DNA of 5,189 bases from Chloroflexota bacterium (GTDB lineage Bacteria; Chloroflexota; Anaerolineae; UBA3071): assembly GCA_014383605.1 (NCBI GenBank), contig JACNHM010000322.1:1-5189 (forward strand). Direction: 5' to 3'. Below are positions 1 to 5,189 of this stretch, one piece after another (position 1 is the stretch's first letter; each line of letters begins with the position of its first letter). The notes beneath the pieces were generated by a model. It ran no database searches, was not told the DNA's origin, and saw nothing but the letters and a program-made list of their open reading frames with translations. Position numbers and translations under genes: made by a program.

Positions 1-638
1 GCTTCCCCAAACATCTCGGCGACGGCCCCGCGGATGGTGAGCCCGATGACGCGGTTCGCATCCGCCGGGGTCGCTGCTTTCCCTGTGCCGATGGCCCAGA
101 TCGGCTCGTAGGCGATCACGCACCTCTCGACCTGTTCCGCCTGTAGACCATCGAGTGCCGCCCGCACCTGTCCACCGACGAACTCGTGGGTCTGGCCGGC
201 CTCATTCTGCTCCAGGTTCTCCCCCACGCAGATGATGGGGCTGAGATCGTGCGCCAGGGCAGCGTGCACCTTGCGGTGGACGGCGCTATCGGGCTCAACG
301 CTGGCCCCTGCGGCCTGATCGGGGAAAGCCACACGTCCGCTGCGCCGCTCGGAGTGGCCCAGGATGACGTACTGACACAGCCCCGCCAGCATGGCCGGGG
401 AGACCTCGCCGGTATAGGCGCCGCGATCATCCCAGTGCATCGTCTGCGCACCCAGACCAATGCGCGTGGGGCGCAACACATCGGCCACGGCTGCCAGCAC
501 GGTAAAGGGTGGGCACAAGACCCGTTCCACGCCCTGGATCTCGTTCAAAGGGTATCGGATACGGCGCACGAAGGCCAACGCGTCGTCCACGCGGCCCAGG
601 TTCATCTTCCAGTTGCCAGCAATGATGGGAGTTCGCAT
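1..638 (-). CDS. tpiA: Triosephosphate isomerase, 3' end outside the window
   Basis: Cytosolic glycolytic enzyme that interconverts dihydroxyacetone phosphate and glyceraldehyde 3-phosphate. The window gives 212 codons from ATG at 638-636; I estimate about 45-50 C-terminal residues, including the GGS phosphate loop, lie beyond position 1. Visible landmarks: N-terminal AGNWKMN with catalytic Lys11; GAQ at 63-65; YTGEVSP at 75-81; GHSERR at 94-99 with electrophilic His95; ICVGE at 136-140; YEPIWAIGTG at 177-186 with catalytic base Glu178 and the flexible loop 6. The start is supported by an AGAGGTGA ribosome binding site four bases upstream and by the family N-terminus beginning at once. Oddity: after HSERR the usual short xYFGETD stretch is replaced by a longer segment (residues 100-113), which moves the catalytic Glu about 11 residues later than usual. 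The frame stays open throughout and all catalytic residues are present, so it is probably functional. Family identification is near certain. Confidence 0.97.
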   Translation of the reverse strand, partial: MRTPIIAGNWKMNLGRVDDALAFVRRIRYPLNEIQGVERVLCPPFTVLAAVADVLRPTRIGLGAQTMHWDDRGAYTGEVSPAMLAGLCQYVILGHSERRSGRVAFPDQAAGASVEPDSAVHRKVHAALAHDLSPIICVGENLEQNEAGQTHEFVGGQVRAALDGLQAEQVERCVIAYEPIWAIGTGKAATPADANRVIGLTIRGAVAEMFGE

Positions 639-642
639 GTCG

Positions 643-650
643 TCACCTCT
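643..650 (-). promoter_or_regulatory. Ribosome binding site of tpiA
   Basis: On the minus strand this reads AGAGGTGA, a close match to the anti-Shine-Dalgarno complement, with four bases (CGAC) before the ATG at 638. It fixes the tpiA start. It begins about where the promoter at 657-686 would start transcription, so the leader would be only about 12 bases long. Confidence 0.85.
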
Positions 651-656
651 GTTGCC

Positions 657-686
657 ATTATACCTCAGGCTTGTTCATCCTGTCAA
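657..686 (-). promoter_or_regulatory. Sigma70-type promoter of tpiA
   Basis: On the minus strand a perfect -35 box TTGACA (686-681) is followed by 18 bases and a perfect -10 box TATAAT (662-657). Predicted start of transcription is near position 650, just ahead of the tpiA Shine-Dalgarno. Both hexamers match consensus exactly, which is very unlikely by chance at this distance upstream of a gene, so strong constitutive expression is expected. The start site itself is inferred. Confidence 0.88.
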
Positions 687-756
687 GAGTCTCTCAAGCC
701 GGAAGAGCACCGCCAACCCTCAAGGCCTTTCTGCACACCTATCTGCGGTCTCATTC

Positions 757-785
757 TTGCCTTCCCTGGTAACGGGTGCTATAAT
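757..785 (+). promoter_or_regulatory. Sigma70-type promoter of lepB and probably the genes after it
   Basis: A -35 box TTGCCT (757-762) lies 17 bases ahead of a perfect -10 box TATAAT (780-785). The bases TGC just before the -10 (777-779) make an extended -10 element, TGnTATAAT. Predicted start of transcription is around 791-793, giving a leader of about 30 bases. It diverges from the tpiA promoter, with 70 bases between the two -35 boxes. Confidence 0.87.
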
Positions 786-805
786 GAACTCATCCTTACC
801 GCTCT

Positions 806-812
806 GAGAGGA
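806..812 (+). promoter_or_regulatory. Ribosome binding site of lepB
   Basis: GAGAGGA ends eight bases before the ATG at 821. It lies just downstream of the promoter at 757-785 and supports this start, which yields a proline-rich cytosolic tail before the membrane segment. Confidence 0.75.
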
Positions 813-820
813 AACAATTC

Positions 821-1528
821 ATGCCGGAAATCGAAGAGACTACGGCAGAGCGCCGCCAGCCGCCGGGAACGCCGTCCTTCGCCAACGCCGATCAGCCTTC
901 CCCGGAGACAGCACCTGCCCCAATGCCATCACAAGACACTACCTGGGCTCAGGTGCTGCGCGAACTGGTGGAAACGATCATCTTGACCCTGGTCATTTTC
1001 CTGTTGATCCGCAACGTCGTCCAGAACTTCCGCGTGGAAGGGAGCAGCATGGAGCCTAACCTGCACGACAGACAGTTCCTGATCGTCAACCGCTTCGCCT
1101 ACTGCCCCGGCTTCCATCTGGACATCGGTTTTCTGGACATCCATTGGCAGAAGATGTGGTGCATCTGGGAACCCCAGCGAGGTGACGTCATCGTGTTCCA
1201 TGCCCCGGATCAGCCCAAAGACTACATCAAGCGGGTCATCGGGCTGCCCGGGGAAACGATCGAGATGCAACAAGGTCAGGTGTTGATCACTGGCCAGCCC
1301 TTGGAAGAGCCTTACGAGACGCGTCGCAACACCCGCAATGCTCCCGCCCTGACCTTGGGACCAGACGAGATCTACGTGATGGGCGACAACCGGCCCAATT
1401 CCAACGATTCCCGCGCCTGGGGCTCTCTCTCTATGGACGAAGTTGTGGGCAAGGCGGTGCTCTCCTATTGGCCACCGCAGCATTGGGCCATTGTATCTCA
1501 CTATACCTTCCCCGATAGCAGCGAATGA
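821..1528 (+). CDS. lepB: Signal peptidase I
   Basis: Membrane-bound serine endopeptidase of family S26 (Ser/Lys dyad) that removes signal peptides from exported proteins on the outer face of the cytoplasmic membrane. The protein has 235 residues. Residues 1-40 are a Pro/Glu/Thr-rich tail, presumably cytosolic. A single membrane helix spans about 49-67. Then come box B GSSMEPNL (74-81) with nucleophile Ser76, box C RGDVIVF (120-126), box [12 protein letters not shown] (135-145) with general base Lys137, and box [15 protein letters not shown] (188-201). All S26A boxes are intact; box B has Asn where PTL is usual. Between boxes B and C there is a segment (92-119) rich in aromatics and carrying Cys95 and Cys114, longer than in minimal Gram-positive enzymes. 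The gene is first behind the promoter at 757-785, and deoC follows 22 bases after its TGA. Its neighbour at 2610 carries a signal peptide and is a possible substrate. Identification is secure. Confidence 0.97.
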   Translation: MPEIEETTAERRQPPGTPSFANADQPSPETAPAPMPSQDTTWAQVLRELVETIILTLVIFLLIRNVVQNFRVEGSSMEPNLHDRQFLIVNRFAYCPGFHLDIGFLDIHWQKMWCIWEPQRGDVIVFHAPDQPKDYIKRVIGLPGETIEMQQGQVLITGQPLEEPYETRRNTRNAPALTLGPDEIYVMGDNRPNSNDSRAWGSLSMDEVVGKAVLSYWPPQHWAIVSHYTFPDSSE

Positions 1529-1550
1529 ACCCCGAACACGAAAAAAGCAT

Positions 1551-2276
1551 ATGTGCTCACGACATCAGTCTTTGAAAGCTACCAAGCCCCCAACAGCAAC
1601 CATCTCCGGCGCGGAGCTAGCCCGCATGATTGATCACACCTTGATCGAAGCGGACGCTACGGAGGAACAGGTACGCACACTCTGCGCCGAAGCGCGGCAG
1701 TATGGTTTCGCAACTGTCTCTGTGAACCCCACCTGGGTGCGTCTGTGCGCTGAAGAACTGCGCGGCACACCCGTCAAGGTTGACCCGGCGATTGGCTTCC
1801 CGCTGGGCGCCACCACGCCCGAGGTCAAGGCCTACGAGGCGGCGCAGGCCATCGCCAACGGCGCCCAGGAAGTGGACATGGTCATCAACGTCGGCGCACT
1901 GAAGTCGCAGGACTACGACCTGGTGCAACAGGACATCGCCGGCGTCGTGCAGGTCGCCCACGCCCACAAGGTCACCGTCAAGGTCATCCTCGAGACCGCG
2001 CTGCTGACCGACGAGGAGAAAGTGAAGGCCTGTGAGCTGGCCCAAGCCGCCGGGGCGGATTACGTCAAAACGTCCACGGGCTTCGGGCCGGGCGGCGCCA
2101 CCCTGGCCGACGTGGAGCTAATGCGCCGCGTCGTGGGGCCGGAGATGGGCGTCAAAGCCGCCGGCGGCATCCGCTCAGCCGAGACGGCCTGGGCGATGAT
2201 CGCCGCCGGCGCCACACGGCTAGGAGCCAGCGCGGGGATCAAAATCCTCCAGGAAGCAGGAGCCACCTACCCATGA
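1551..2276 (+). CDS. deoC: Deoxyribose-phosphate aldolase
   Basis: Class I aldolase that splits 2-deoxy-D-ribose 5-phosphate into glyceraldehyde 3-phosphate and acetaldehyde in deoxynucleoside catabolism. From ATG 1551 the protein has 241 residues, within the family range. Landmarks: IDHTL (27-31), GFPLGA (82-87), [11 protein letters not shown] (107-117) with Asp109, KVILETALL (144-152), [17 protein letters not shown] (168-184) with Schiff-base Lys173, and [10 protein letters not shown] (200-209) with Lys202. These correspond to the Asp/Lys/Lys catalytic set of E. coli DeoC. The reading frame is open upstream to 1443, but that would overlap the end of lepB by 86 bases and add nothing family-like, so 1551 is preferred; a TTG at 1572 is an alternative. 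No good Shine-Dalgarno precedes 1551, so translation may depend on coupling from lepB. The stop overlaps the next start. Its product feeds TpiA, encoded divergently nearby. Function is very secure, the exact start moderately so. Confidence 0.95.
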   Translation: MCSRHQSLKATKPPTATISGAELARMIDHTLIEADATEEQVRTLCAEARQYGFATVSVNPTWVRLCAEELRGTPVKVDPAIGFPLGATTPEVKAYEAAQAIANGAQEVDMVINVGALKSQDYDLVQQDIAGVVQVAHAHKVTVKVILETALLTDEEKVKACELAQAAGADYVKTSTGFGPGGATLADVELMRRVVGPEMGVKAAGGIRSAETAWAMIAAGATRLGASAGIKILQEAGATYP

Positions 2277-2530
2277 CCTACGTCAACGAACGCGTGCTCA
2301 TCGTTACCGGCCACGCCTGGCAATGCTCCACCTGCCGCAGCAAGCTGCAGGCCGATCCTGATGGCGTCCTGATGCAGCAGGGGCTGTCGCGCGAGGAACG
2401 CCAGATGCTCAACCAGATGGAGCCCGGCGCCTGGGCCACCGTCAGCACCCTGGCCGAGGCCCTGGGTGTCGCCCGCTGCGACCTCGAGGAGGCCATGCGC
2501 CATCCCCGCAGCCGGTTGAGGCATTTTTAG
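2273..2530 (+). CDS. Small CxxC protein coupled to deoC, function unknown
   Basis: An 85-residue protein I cannot assign to a named family. Its ATG shares the four bases ATGA with the deoC stop, the usual arrangement for translational coupling, so it is very likely a real gene made alongside DeoC. The N-terminal part holds HxxxCxxC (His14, Cys18, Cys21), which could contribute to a metal site, but only one further Cys (Cys69) and two later His (77, 84) are available. The middle (about 38-50) is charged and probably helical. Residues about 56-75, [10 protein letters not shown] then [10 protein letters not shown], have the pattern of a helix-turn-helix (AEALGV turn, then a second helix), followed by a basic tail rich in Arg and His. 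A small DNA- or RNA-binding or regulatory protein is possible, but that is inference. There is no signal peptide or membrane segment. The gene ends in a TAG that begins a tandem repeat. Confidence 0.8.
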   Translation: MTYVNERVLIVTGHAWQCSTCRSKLQADPDGVLMQQGLSREERQMLNQMEPGAWATVSTLAEALGVARCDLEEAMRHPRSRLRHF

Positions 2531-2572
2531 TCCTTGGTCGGATAGTCCTTGGTCGCTTAGTCCCTGTCAGAT
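2528..2572 (+). repeat. 15-bp tandem repeat, about three units, each starting with TAG
   Basis: Unit 1 (2528-2542) reads TAGTCCTTGGTCGGA, unit 2 (2543-2557) TAGTCCTTGGTCGCT, and unit 3 (2558-2572) TAGTCCCTGTCAGAT. Units 1 and 2 share 13 of 15 bases; unit 3 is decayed. The first TAG is the stop codon of the small CxxC gene. Because 15 is a multiple of three, the copied TAGs stay in that frame as extra stops. It most likely arose by local slippage duplication. Confidence 0.85.
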
Positions 2573-2593
2573 GCACAGGAACAAGGCCGAATC

Positions 2594-2601
2594 GAGGGGA
2601 G
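2594..2601 (+). promoter_or_regulatory. Ribosome binding site that selects the start at 2610
   Basis: GAGGGGAG lies eight bases before ATG 2610. The earlier in-frame ATG at 2571 falls inside the 15-bp repeat, has no Shine-Dalgarno, and would place extra charged residues before the signal peptide. The site therefore argues for the shorter 419-residue form. Confidence 0.75.
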
Positions 2602-2609
2602 TGCATCGG

Positions 2610-3869
2610 ATGAAGTGCTGTGAGCGCTCTGGGGCGCTGCGGATTCTTCTTGTTGTGGTGGCTGTGCTCTGCTGGAGCATAGCCGTCCTGCCTGCCGCGG
2701 CGGACGGCTCCATCAGCGTCGTCGAGCAGAGCACGGAAAACCACTTCCCCGACGAACTGCTGTGGCACATCACGGCCCGCAGCACCGCCGGCGAGATCAC
2801 CCTCATCAAGCTGGTTTTCGGCACGCGCGGGGATGGCTCGCCCACCTCCGCTCCCCTGCCATTCGAGCCGGCCAGGGAGGTCGCAGCGCAGCATCGCTGG
2901 TACACGAAGTACCGCCAGGTGCCGCCAGGAGCACCCATCCTCTTCCACTGGGTCATCCGCGACGCCGCGGGCAACGAGTTAATCACCGAGGAGCAAGTTG
3001 TCCACTACGACGACGTCCGCTTCTCCTGGCAGCAGTTGGAGAACGAGCAGGTGGCGCTGTTCTGGTACGAAGGCGACGAGGCCTTCGGCCAGGAGCTTTT
3101 CGACCTGGCCAACGAGGCCATCGAGCGGCTGTCGGCGGAGATCGGTGCCCAGCTTGCCTTCCAGGTGCGCATCGTCATCTATCCCACCCAGGAAGAGTTC
3201 TTCTCCGCCTTCCCGCGCATGCGCGATTGGGTCGGGGGCCGCGCCTTCTCCGACATGGGGCTCACAGTGCAGATCATCTCCCCTGATGCCGGCCGCTATT
3301 GGCCGCGGCGGGTGATCCCCCGCGAGATCGCCCGCCTGCTGTTCTACCAGGCCACATACCATCCGCTTTCCGATCCACCGGCCTGGCTCAGCGAGGGACT
3401 GGCGCAGCACAGCGAACTCGTATCGCACGCGCAGGACGAAAACATGGTGCGGGACGCGGCGCGCCGCGACGATCTGCTGCCCCTGCTCTACGTGACCGGC
3501 AGCTTCGGTCCCGACGCCGAGCAGGTCAGCCTGGCCTACGCCCAGAGCCTGAGCATGGTGGAGTATGCGCTGCAGCGCTTCGGCCCCGACGGGATGGCCG
3601 CGCTGATGGCCGCCTATCGGGAAGGCCAACCGACCGGCGAGGCCATGCCCACTGCTTGGGGCGTGTCGCAAGCAGAATTCTACGAGCAATGGAAAGCCGC
3701 CACCTTGGCTGCCGCAGCCGAAGCGGGCCCGCTGGACGTCGTAGACGCCGTTCCCGCGCCGCGCCAGGCGCTGCTGGCCGTCGGACTGATGGTGTGCTGC
3801 TGCAGCACGAGTCTGCTGGCGGTGGCCGTCGTCGCCGGCGTGCTCTTGTTCAGGTCACGCCAGACGTGA
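2610..3869 (+). CDS. Exported membrane-anchored protein related to peptidase-MA, zinc site degenerate
   Basis: The protein has 419 residues from ATG 2610. Residues 1-31 are a signal peptide (basic n-region, Leu/Val-rich core at 12-27, AAA before likely cleavage at 31/32). Residues about 33-130 look beta-rich. Residues about 137-370 resemble the peptidase-MA-like (gluzincin) domain: the FWYEGDEAFGQ and RIVIYPTQEEF segments, then VIPREIARLLF (235-245) and PPAWLSEGLAQ (256-266). In active relatives the first of these reads HExxH; here it is REIAR, with Arg238 and Arg242 in place of both zinc-binding histidines, while Glu239 and downstream Glu262 remain. Residues about 387-414 form a C-terminal membrane anchor containing CCC (396-398), with a short basic tail. 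Expected topology is extracytoplasmic domains tethered to the membrane. As written it is probably not a zinc peptidase and may serve a binding or scaffolding role (inference). The domain match is by eye; a remote homologue is possible. The frame is intact, so it is not a pseudogene. Confidence 0.8.
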   Translation: MKCCERSGALRILLVVVAVLCWSIAVLPAAADGSISVVEQSTENHFPDELLWHITARSTAGEITLIKLVFGTRGDGSPTSAPLPFEPAREVAAQHRWYTKYRQVPPGAPILFHWVIRDAAGNELITEEQVVHYDDVRFSWQQLENEQVALFWYEGDEAFGQELFDLANEAIERLSAEIGAQLAFQVRIVIYPTQEEFFSAFPRMRDWVGGRAFSDMGLTVQIISPDAGRYWPRRVIPREIARLLFYQATYHPLSDPPAWLSEGLAQHSELVSHAQDENMVRDAARRDDLLPLLYVTGSFGPDAEQVSLAYAQSLSMVEYALQRFGPDGMAALMAAYREGQPTGEAMPTAWGVSQAEFYEQWKAATLAAAAEAGPLDVVDAVPAPRQALLAVGLMVCCCSTSLLAVAVVAGVLLFRSRQT

Positions 3870-3915
3870 GATCAACTTCCCGTTCGTCTGCAATGTAACG
3901 AAGTGAGGTCAGCCT

Positions 3916-4461
3916 ATGATCCAAAACCTATGGCGAGAGTTGCGCCCCGGCCCCCAGATCCCCGATGTGGTCTACGCCATCGTGGAGATCCCCAAGGGCT
4001 CTCGCAACAAGTACGAATACAACAAGCAGGATGGGCTCATCAAACTGGACCGGGTGCTGTACTCTTCTCTGCACTACCCCGGCGACTACGGGCTTATCCC
4101 GCGCACCTTCTGCAGCGATGGCGACCCGCTGGACATCCTGGTGATGATCAACGAGCCGACCTTCCCCATCTGCATCATCGAAGCGCGGCCCATCGGCGTC
4201 TTTCGCATGCTCGATCGCGGCGAAGCCGATCACAAGATCCTGGCCGTGCCCGCCACCGACCCCATATTCAACGGCTACCACGACATTGCCGACATCCCCC
4301 AACACTTCCTGAGCGAAGTGGCCCACTTCTTCGAGGTGTACAAGGATCTGGAAGGAGCACGGACCAATCCGGGATCATGGGAAGGGGCGGAGGCGGCCAA
4401 GGCGGAGATCGAGAAGTCCATTGCCCTGTACGAAGAGCGCTTCGGCCTGCCGGGACTCTAA
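3916..4461 (+). CDS. ppa: Inorganic pyrophosphatase, family I
   Basis: Soluble cytosolic enzyme that hydrolyses pyrophosphate to two phosphates using Mg2+, pulling nucleic acid, protein and lipid synthesis forward. The protein has 181 residues, typical of prokaryotic family I enzymes. The signature DGDPLDILV (68-76) supplies the metal-binding aspartates Asp68, Asp70 and Asp73. By comparison with the E. coli enzyme the other active-site residues are also present: Glu24, Lys32 and Glu34 (EIPKGSRNKYEY), Arg46, Tyr58 (GDYGLIP), Asp100, Asp105 and Lys107 (MLDRGEADHK), and Tyr142-Lys143 (EVYKDLE). The start at ATG 3916 is preceded by GTGAGGT and gives the expected N-terminus. It lies 46 bases after the membrane-protein gene and 39 before the MBL-fold gene. 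No separate promoter is obvious in the 46-base gap, so it is probably part of the same transcript. Assignment is secure. Confidence 0.97.
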   Translation: MIQNLWRELRPGPQIPDVVYAIVEIPKGSRNKYEYNKQDGLIKLDRVLYSSLHYPGDYGLIPRTFCSDGDPLDILVMINEPTFPICIIEARPIGVFRMLDRGEADHKILAVPATDPIFNGYHDIADIPQHFLSEVAHFFEVYKDLEGARTNPGSWEGAEAAKAEIEKSIALYEERFGLPGL

Positions 4462-4500
4462 TCACGAACTGGCAACACGAAAGAACGCAAAAGGGCAAGG

Positions 4501-5189
4501 ATGGAAGAGATCATCTCGGGGCTGTGGCGCATTCCCCTGGCCAGCGGCAGTGTGAACGTTTACGCCTGGCCAGGAGCCGACGGGCTGACGCTGGTGGATT
4601 GCGGCTACGCCGGCAGCGGTCAACACATCCTGTATGTGCTTTCCGAGGCCGGCTACGCGCCGCAGGACGTGCGGCGCATCGTCATCACCCACGGTGATCT
4701 TGACCACGTGGGCGGCCTGGCCGCGCTGCAGGCAGCGACCGGCGCAGAAGTGCTGGCCCACAGTCAGGAAGTGGACTTCATCGAGGGAAAGCGCCCACGG
4801 CCATGGGGACGAACCGTAGCTGGTTGGCTGTTGGCCCGGGGCGACAGGCTGTTGGCGAGCACGGGACTGTTCCGCATCGAGCCGGTGCGTGTGGGCAGAG
4901 CCTTAATGGATGGCGACACGTTGGACGGCGGCTGGCAGGTGGTGCACACACCAGGGCACACGCCTGGCCACATCGCGCTGCATCATCCAGAGAAGCAGGC
5001 CCTGATCAGCGGCGACATCCTCAGCCAGCGGAGCGGGCGACTCATCGGTCCCGTCCCCGCCTATGCCGTGGACATGAAGCAAGCCGCCGCCTCGCTGCAC
5101 AAGCTGGCCCTGCTGGAACCGCAGACCCTCTGCTTCGGCCACCGGCAGCCGCTGACGAATGTCAAACCGGACGCGCTGTACCACCTGGC
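4501..5189 (+). CDS. Metallo-beta-lactamase-fold hydrolase, 3' end outside the window
   Basis: The ATG at 4501 follows AAGGG (4491-4495) and opens a frame with no stop up to the window edge, giving 229 codons. It has the MBL fold in order: early beta strands with LVDCG (31-35), the metal motif THGDLDHVGG (63-72), HTPGHTPGH (149-157), SGDIL (170-174) and FGHRQPL (212-218). Likely metal ligands are His64, Asp66, Asp68, His69, His153, Asp172 and His214. The first motif is HxDxDH rather than HxHxDH, a known variant in some glyoxalase-II-like MBL proteins. A cationic, partly hydrophobic insert (97-124) lies between the HxDxDH motif and the second half and may cover the active site. There is no signal peptide, so it is probably cytosolic. 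Substrate cannot be told from sequence: thioester, lactone and phosphoester hydrolysis are all known in this fold. It follows ppa by 39 bases. The full length is likely only slightly longer than what is seen. Confidence 0.92.
   Translation, partial: MEEIISGLWRIPLASGSVNVYAWPGADGLTLVDCGYAGSGQHILYVLSEAGYAPQDVRRIVITHGDLDHVGGLAALQAATGAEVLAHSQEVDFIEGKRPRPWGRTVAGWLLARGDRLLASTGLFRIEPVRVGRALMDGDTLDGGWQVVHTPGHTPGHIALHHPEKQALISGDILSQRSGRLIGPVPAYAVDMKQAAASLHKLALLEPQTLCFGHRQPLTNVKPDALYHL

Noticed and set aside
668..700. Inverted repeat GGCTTG / CAAGCC flanking the tpiA -35 box, with a 21-base gap
   Set aside because: Only six bases per arm with a long gap; chance occurrence is likely, and nothing else marks it as an operator.
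186..986. Long plus-strand open frame antisense to tpiA and running into lepB
   Set aside because: It is the opposite-strand shadow of tpiA, crosses the promoter region, and its translation resembles no protein family.
1443..1550. Upstream extension of deoC in frame to ATG 1443
   Set aside because: It would overlap lepB by 86 bases and add residues that are just lepB read in another frame.
2571..2609. Alternative start ATG 2571 for the exported protein
   Set aside because: No Shine-Dalgarno, lies in the tail of the tandem repeat, and would put 13 extra residues ahead of the signal peptide; ATG 2610 has a good site.
2979..3689. 236-codon minus-strand open frame opposite the exported-protein gene
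   Set aside because: GC-rich DNA gives long antisense frames; no ribosome binding site or family motifs, and the plus-strand gene has signal peptide, domain and anchor.
3884..3902. Possible hairpin TTCGT / ACGAA between the exported-protein gene and ppa
   Set aside because: A five-base stem with a nine-base loop and no following T-run is too weak to call a terminator.
3903..4697. Plus-strand open frame overlapping ppa in another frame
   Set aside because: Arg/Ala/Pro-rich translation typical of a wrong frame, and it lies over the clearly genuine ppa gene and the start of the MBL gene.

Overview
The window looks like a piece of a GC-rich, free-living bacterial chromosome. Gene content, GC-rich codon use and the style of two proteins (an exported protein of the peptidase-MA type and a small CxxC protein encoded beside deoC) recall Chloroflexota such as Anaerolineae or Caldilineae. 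That placement is an impression from recalled family style, not the result of a search. I see no mobile element, CRISPR array, rRNA or tRNA gene, and no phage gene.

Layout: positions 1-638 (minus strand) hold the first 212 codons of triosephosphate isomerase (tpiA), which runs off the left edge. Positions 639-820 form a divergent control region with one near-consensus sigma70-type promoter facing each way. From 821 to the right edge every gene is on the plus strand: signal peptidase I (lepB, 821-1528), deoxyribose-phosphate aldolase (deoC, 1551-2276), an 85-residue CxxC protein that overlaps deoC by four bases (2273-2530), a membrane-anchored exported protein related to the peptidase-MA family (2610-3869), family I inorganic pyrophosphatase (ppa, 3916-4461), and a metallo-beta-lactamase-fold hydrolase that runs off the right edge (4501-5189). 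Gaps between the plus-strand genes are 22, -4, 79, 46 and 39 bases. I see no convincing terminator between them, so one transcript from the lepB promoter is plausible, though internal promoters cannot be excluded.

Functionally this is mostly housekeeping. DeoC releases glyceraldehyde 3-phosphate from deoxyribose 5-phosphate, and TpiA, transcribed away from the same control region, equilibrates it with dihydroxyacetone phosphate. LepB processes exported proteins and could process the signal-peptide-bearing product at 2610. Pyrophosphatase pulls biosynthetic reactions forward.

I found no clear new multi-gene system. The points most worth a second look are: the peptidase-MA relative, in which both histidines of the expected HExxH zinc site read as arginine; an apparent 11-residue insertion in TpiA directly after its HSERR motif; the small CxxC protein coupled to deoC; and a 15-bp tandem repeat that carries three in-frame TAG stops at the end of that small gene.
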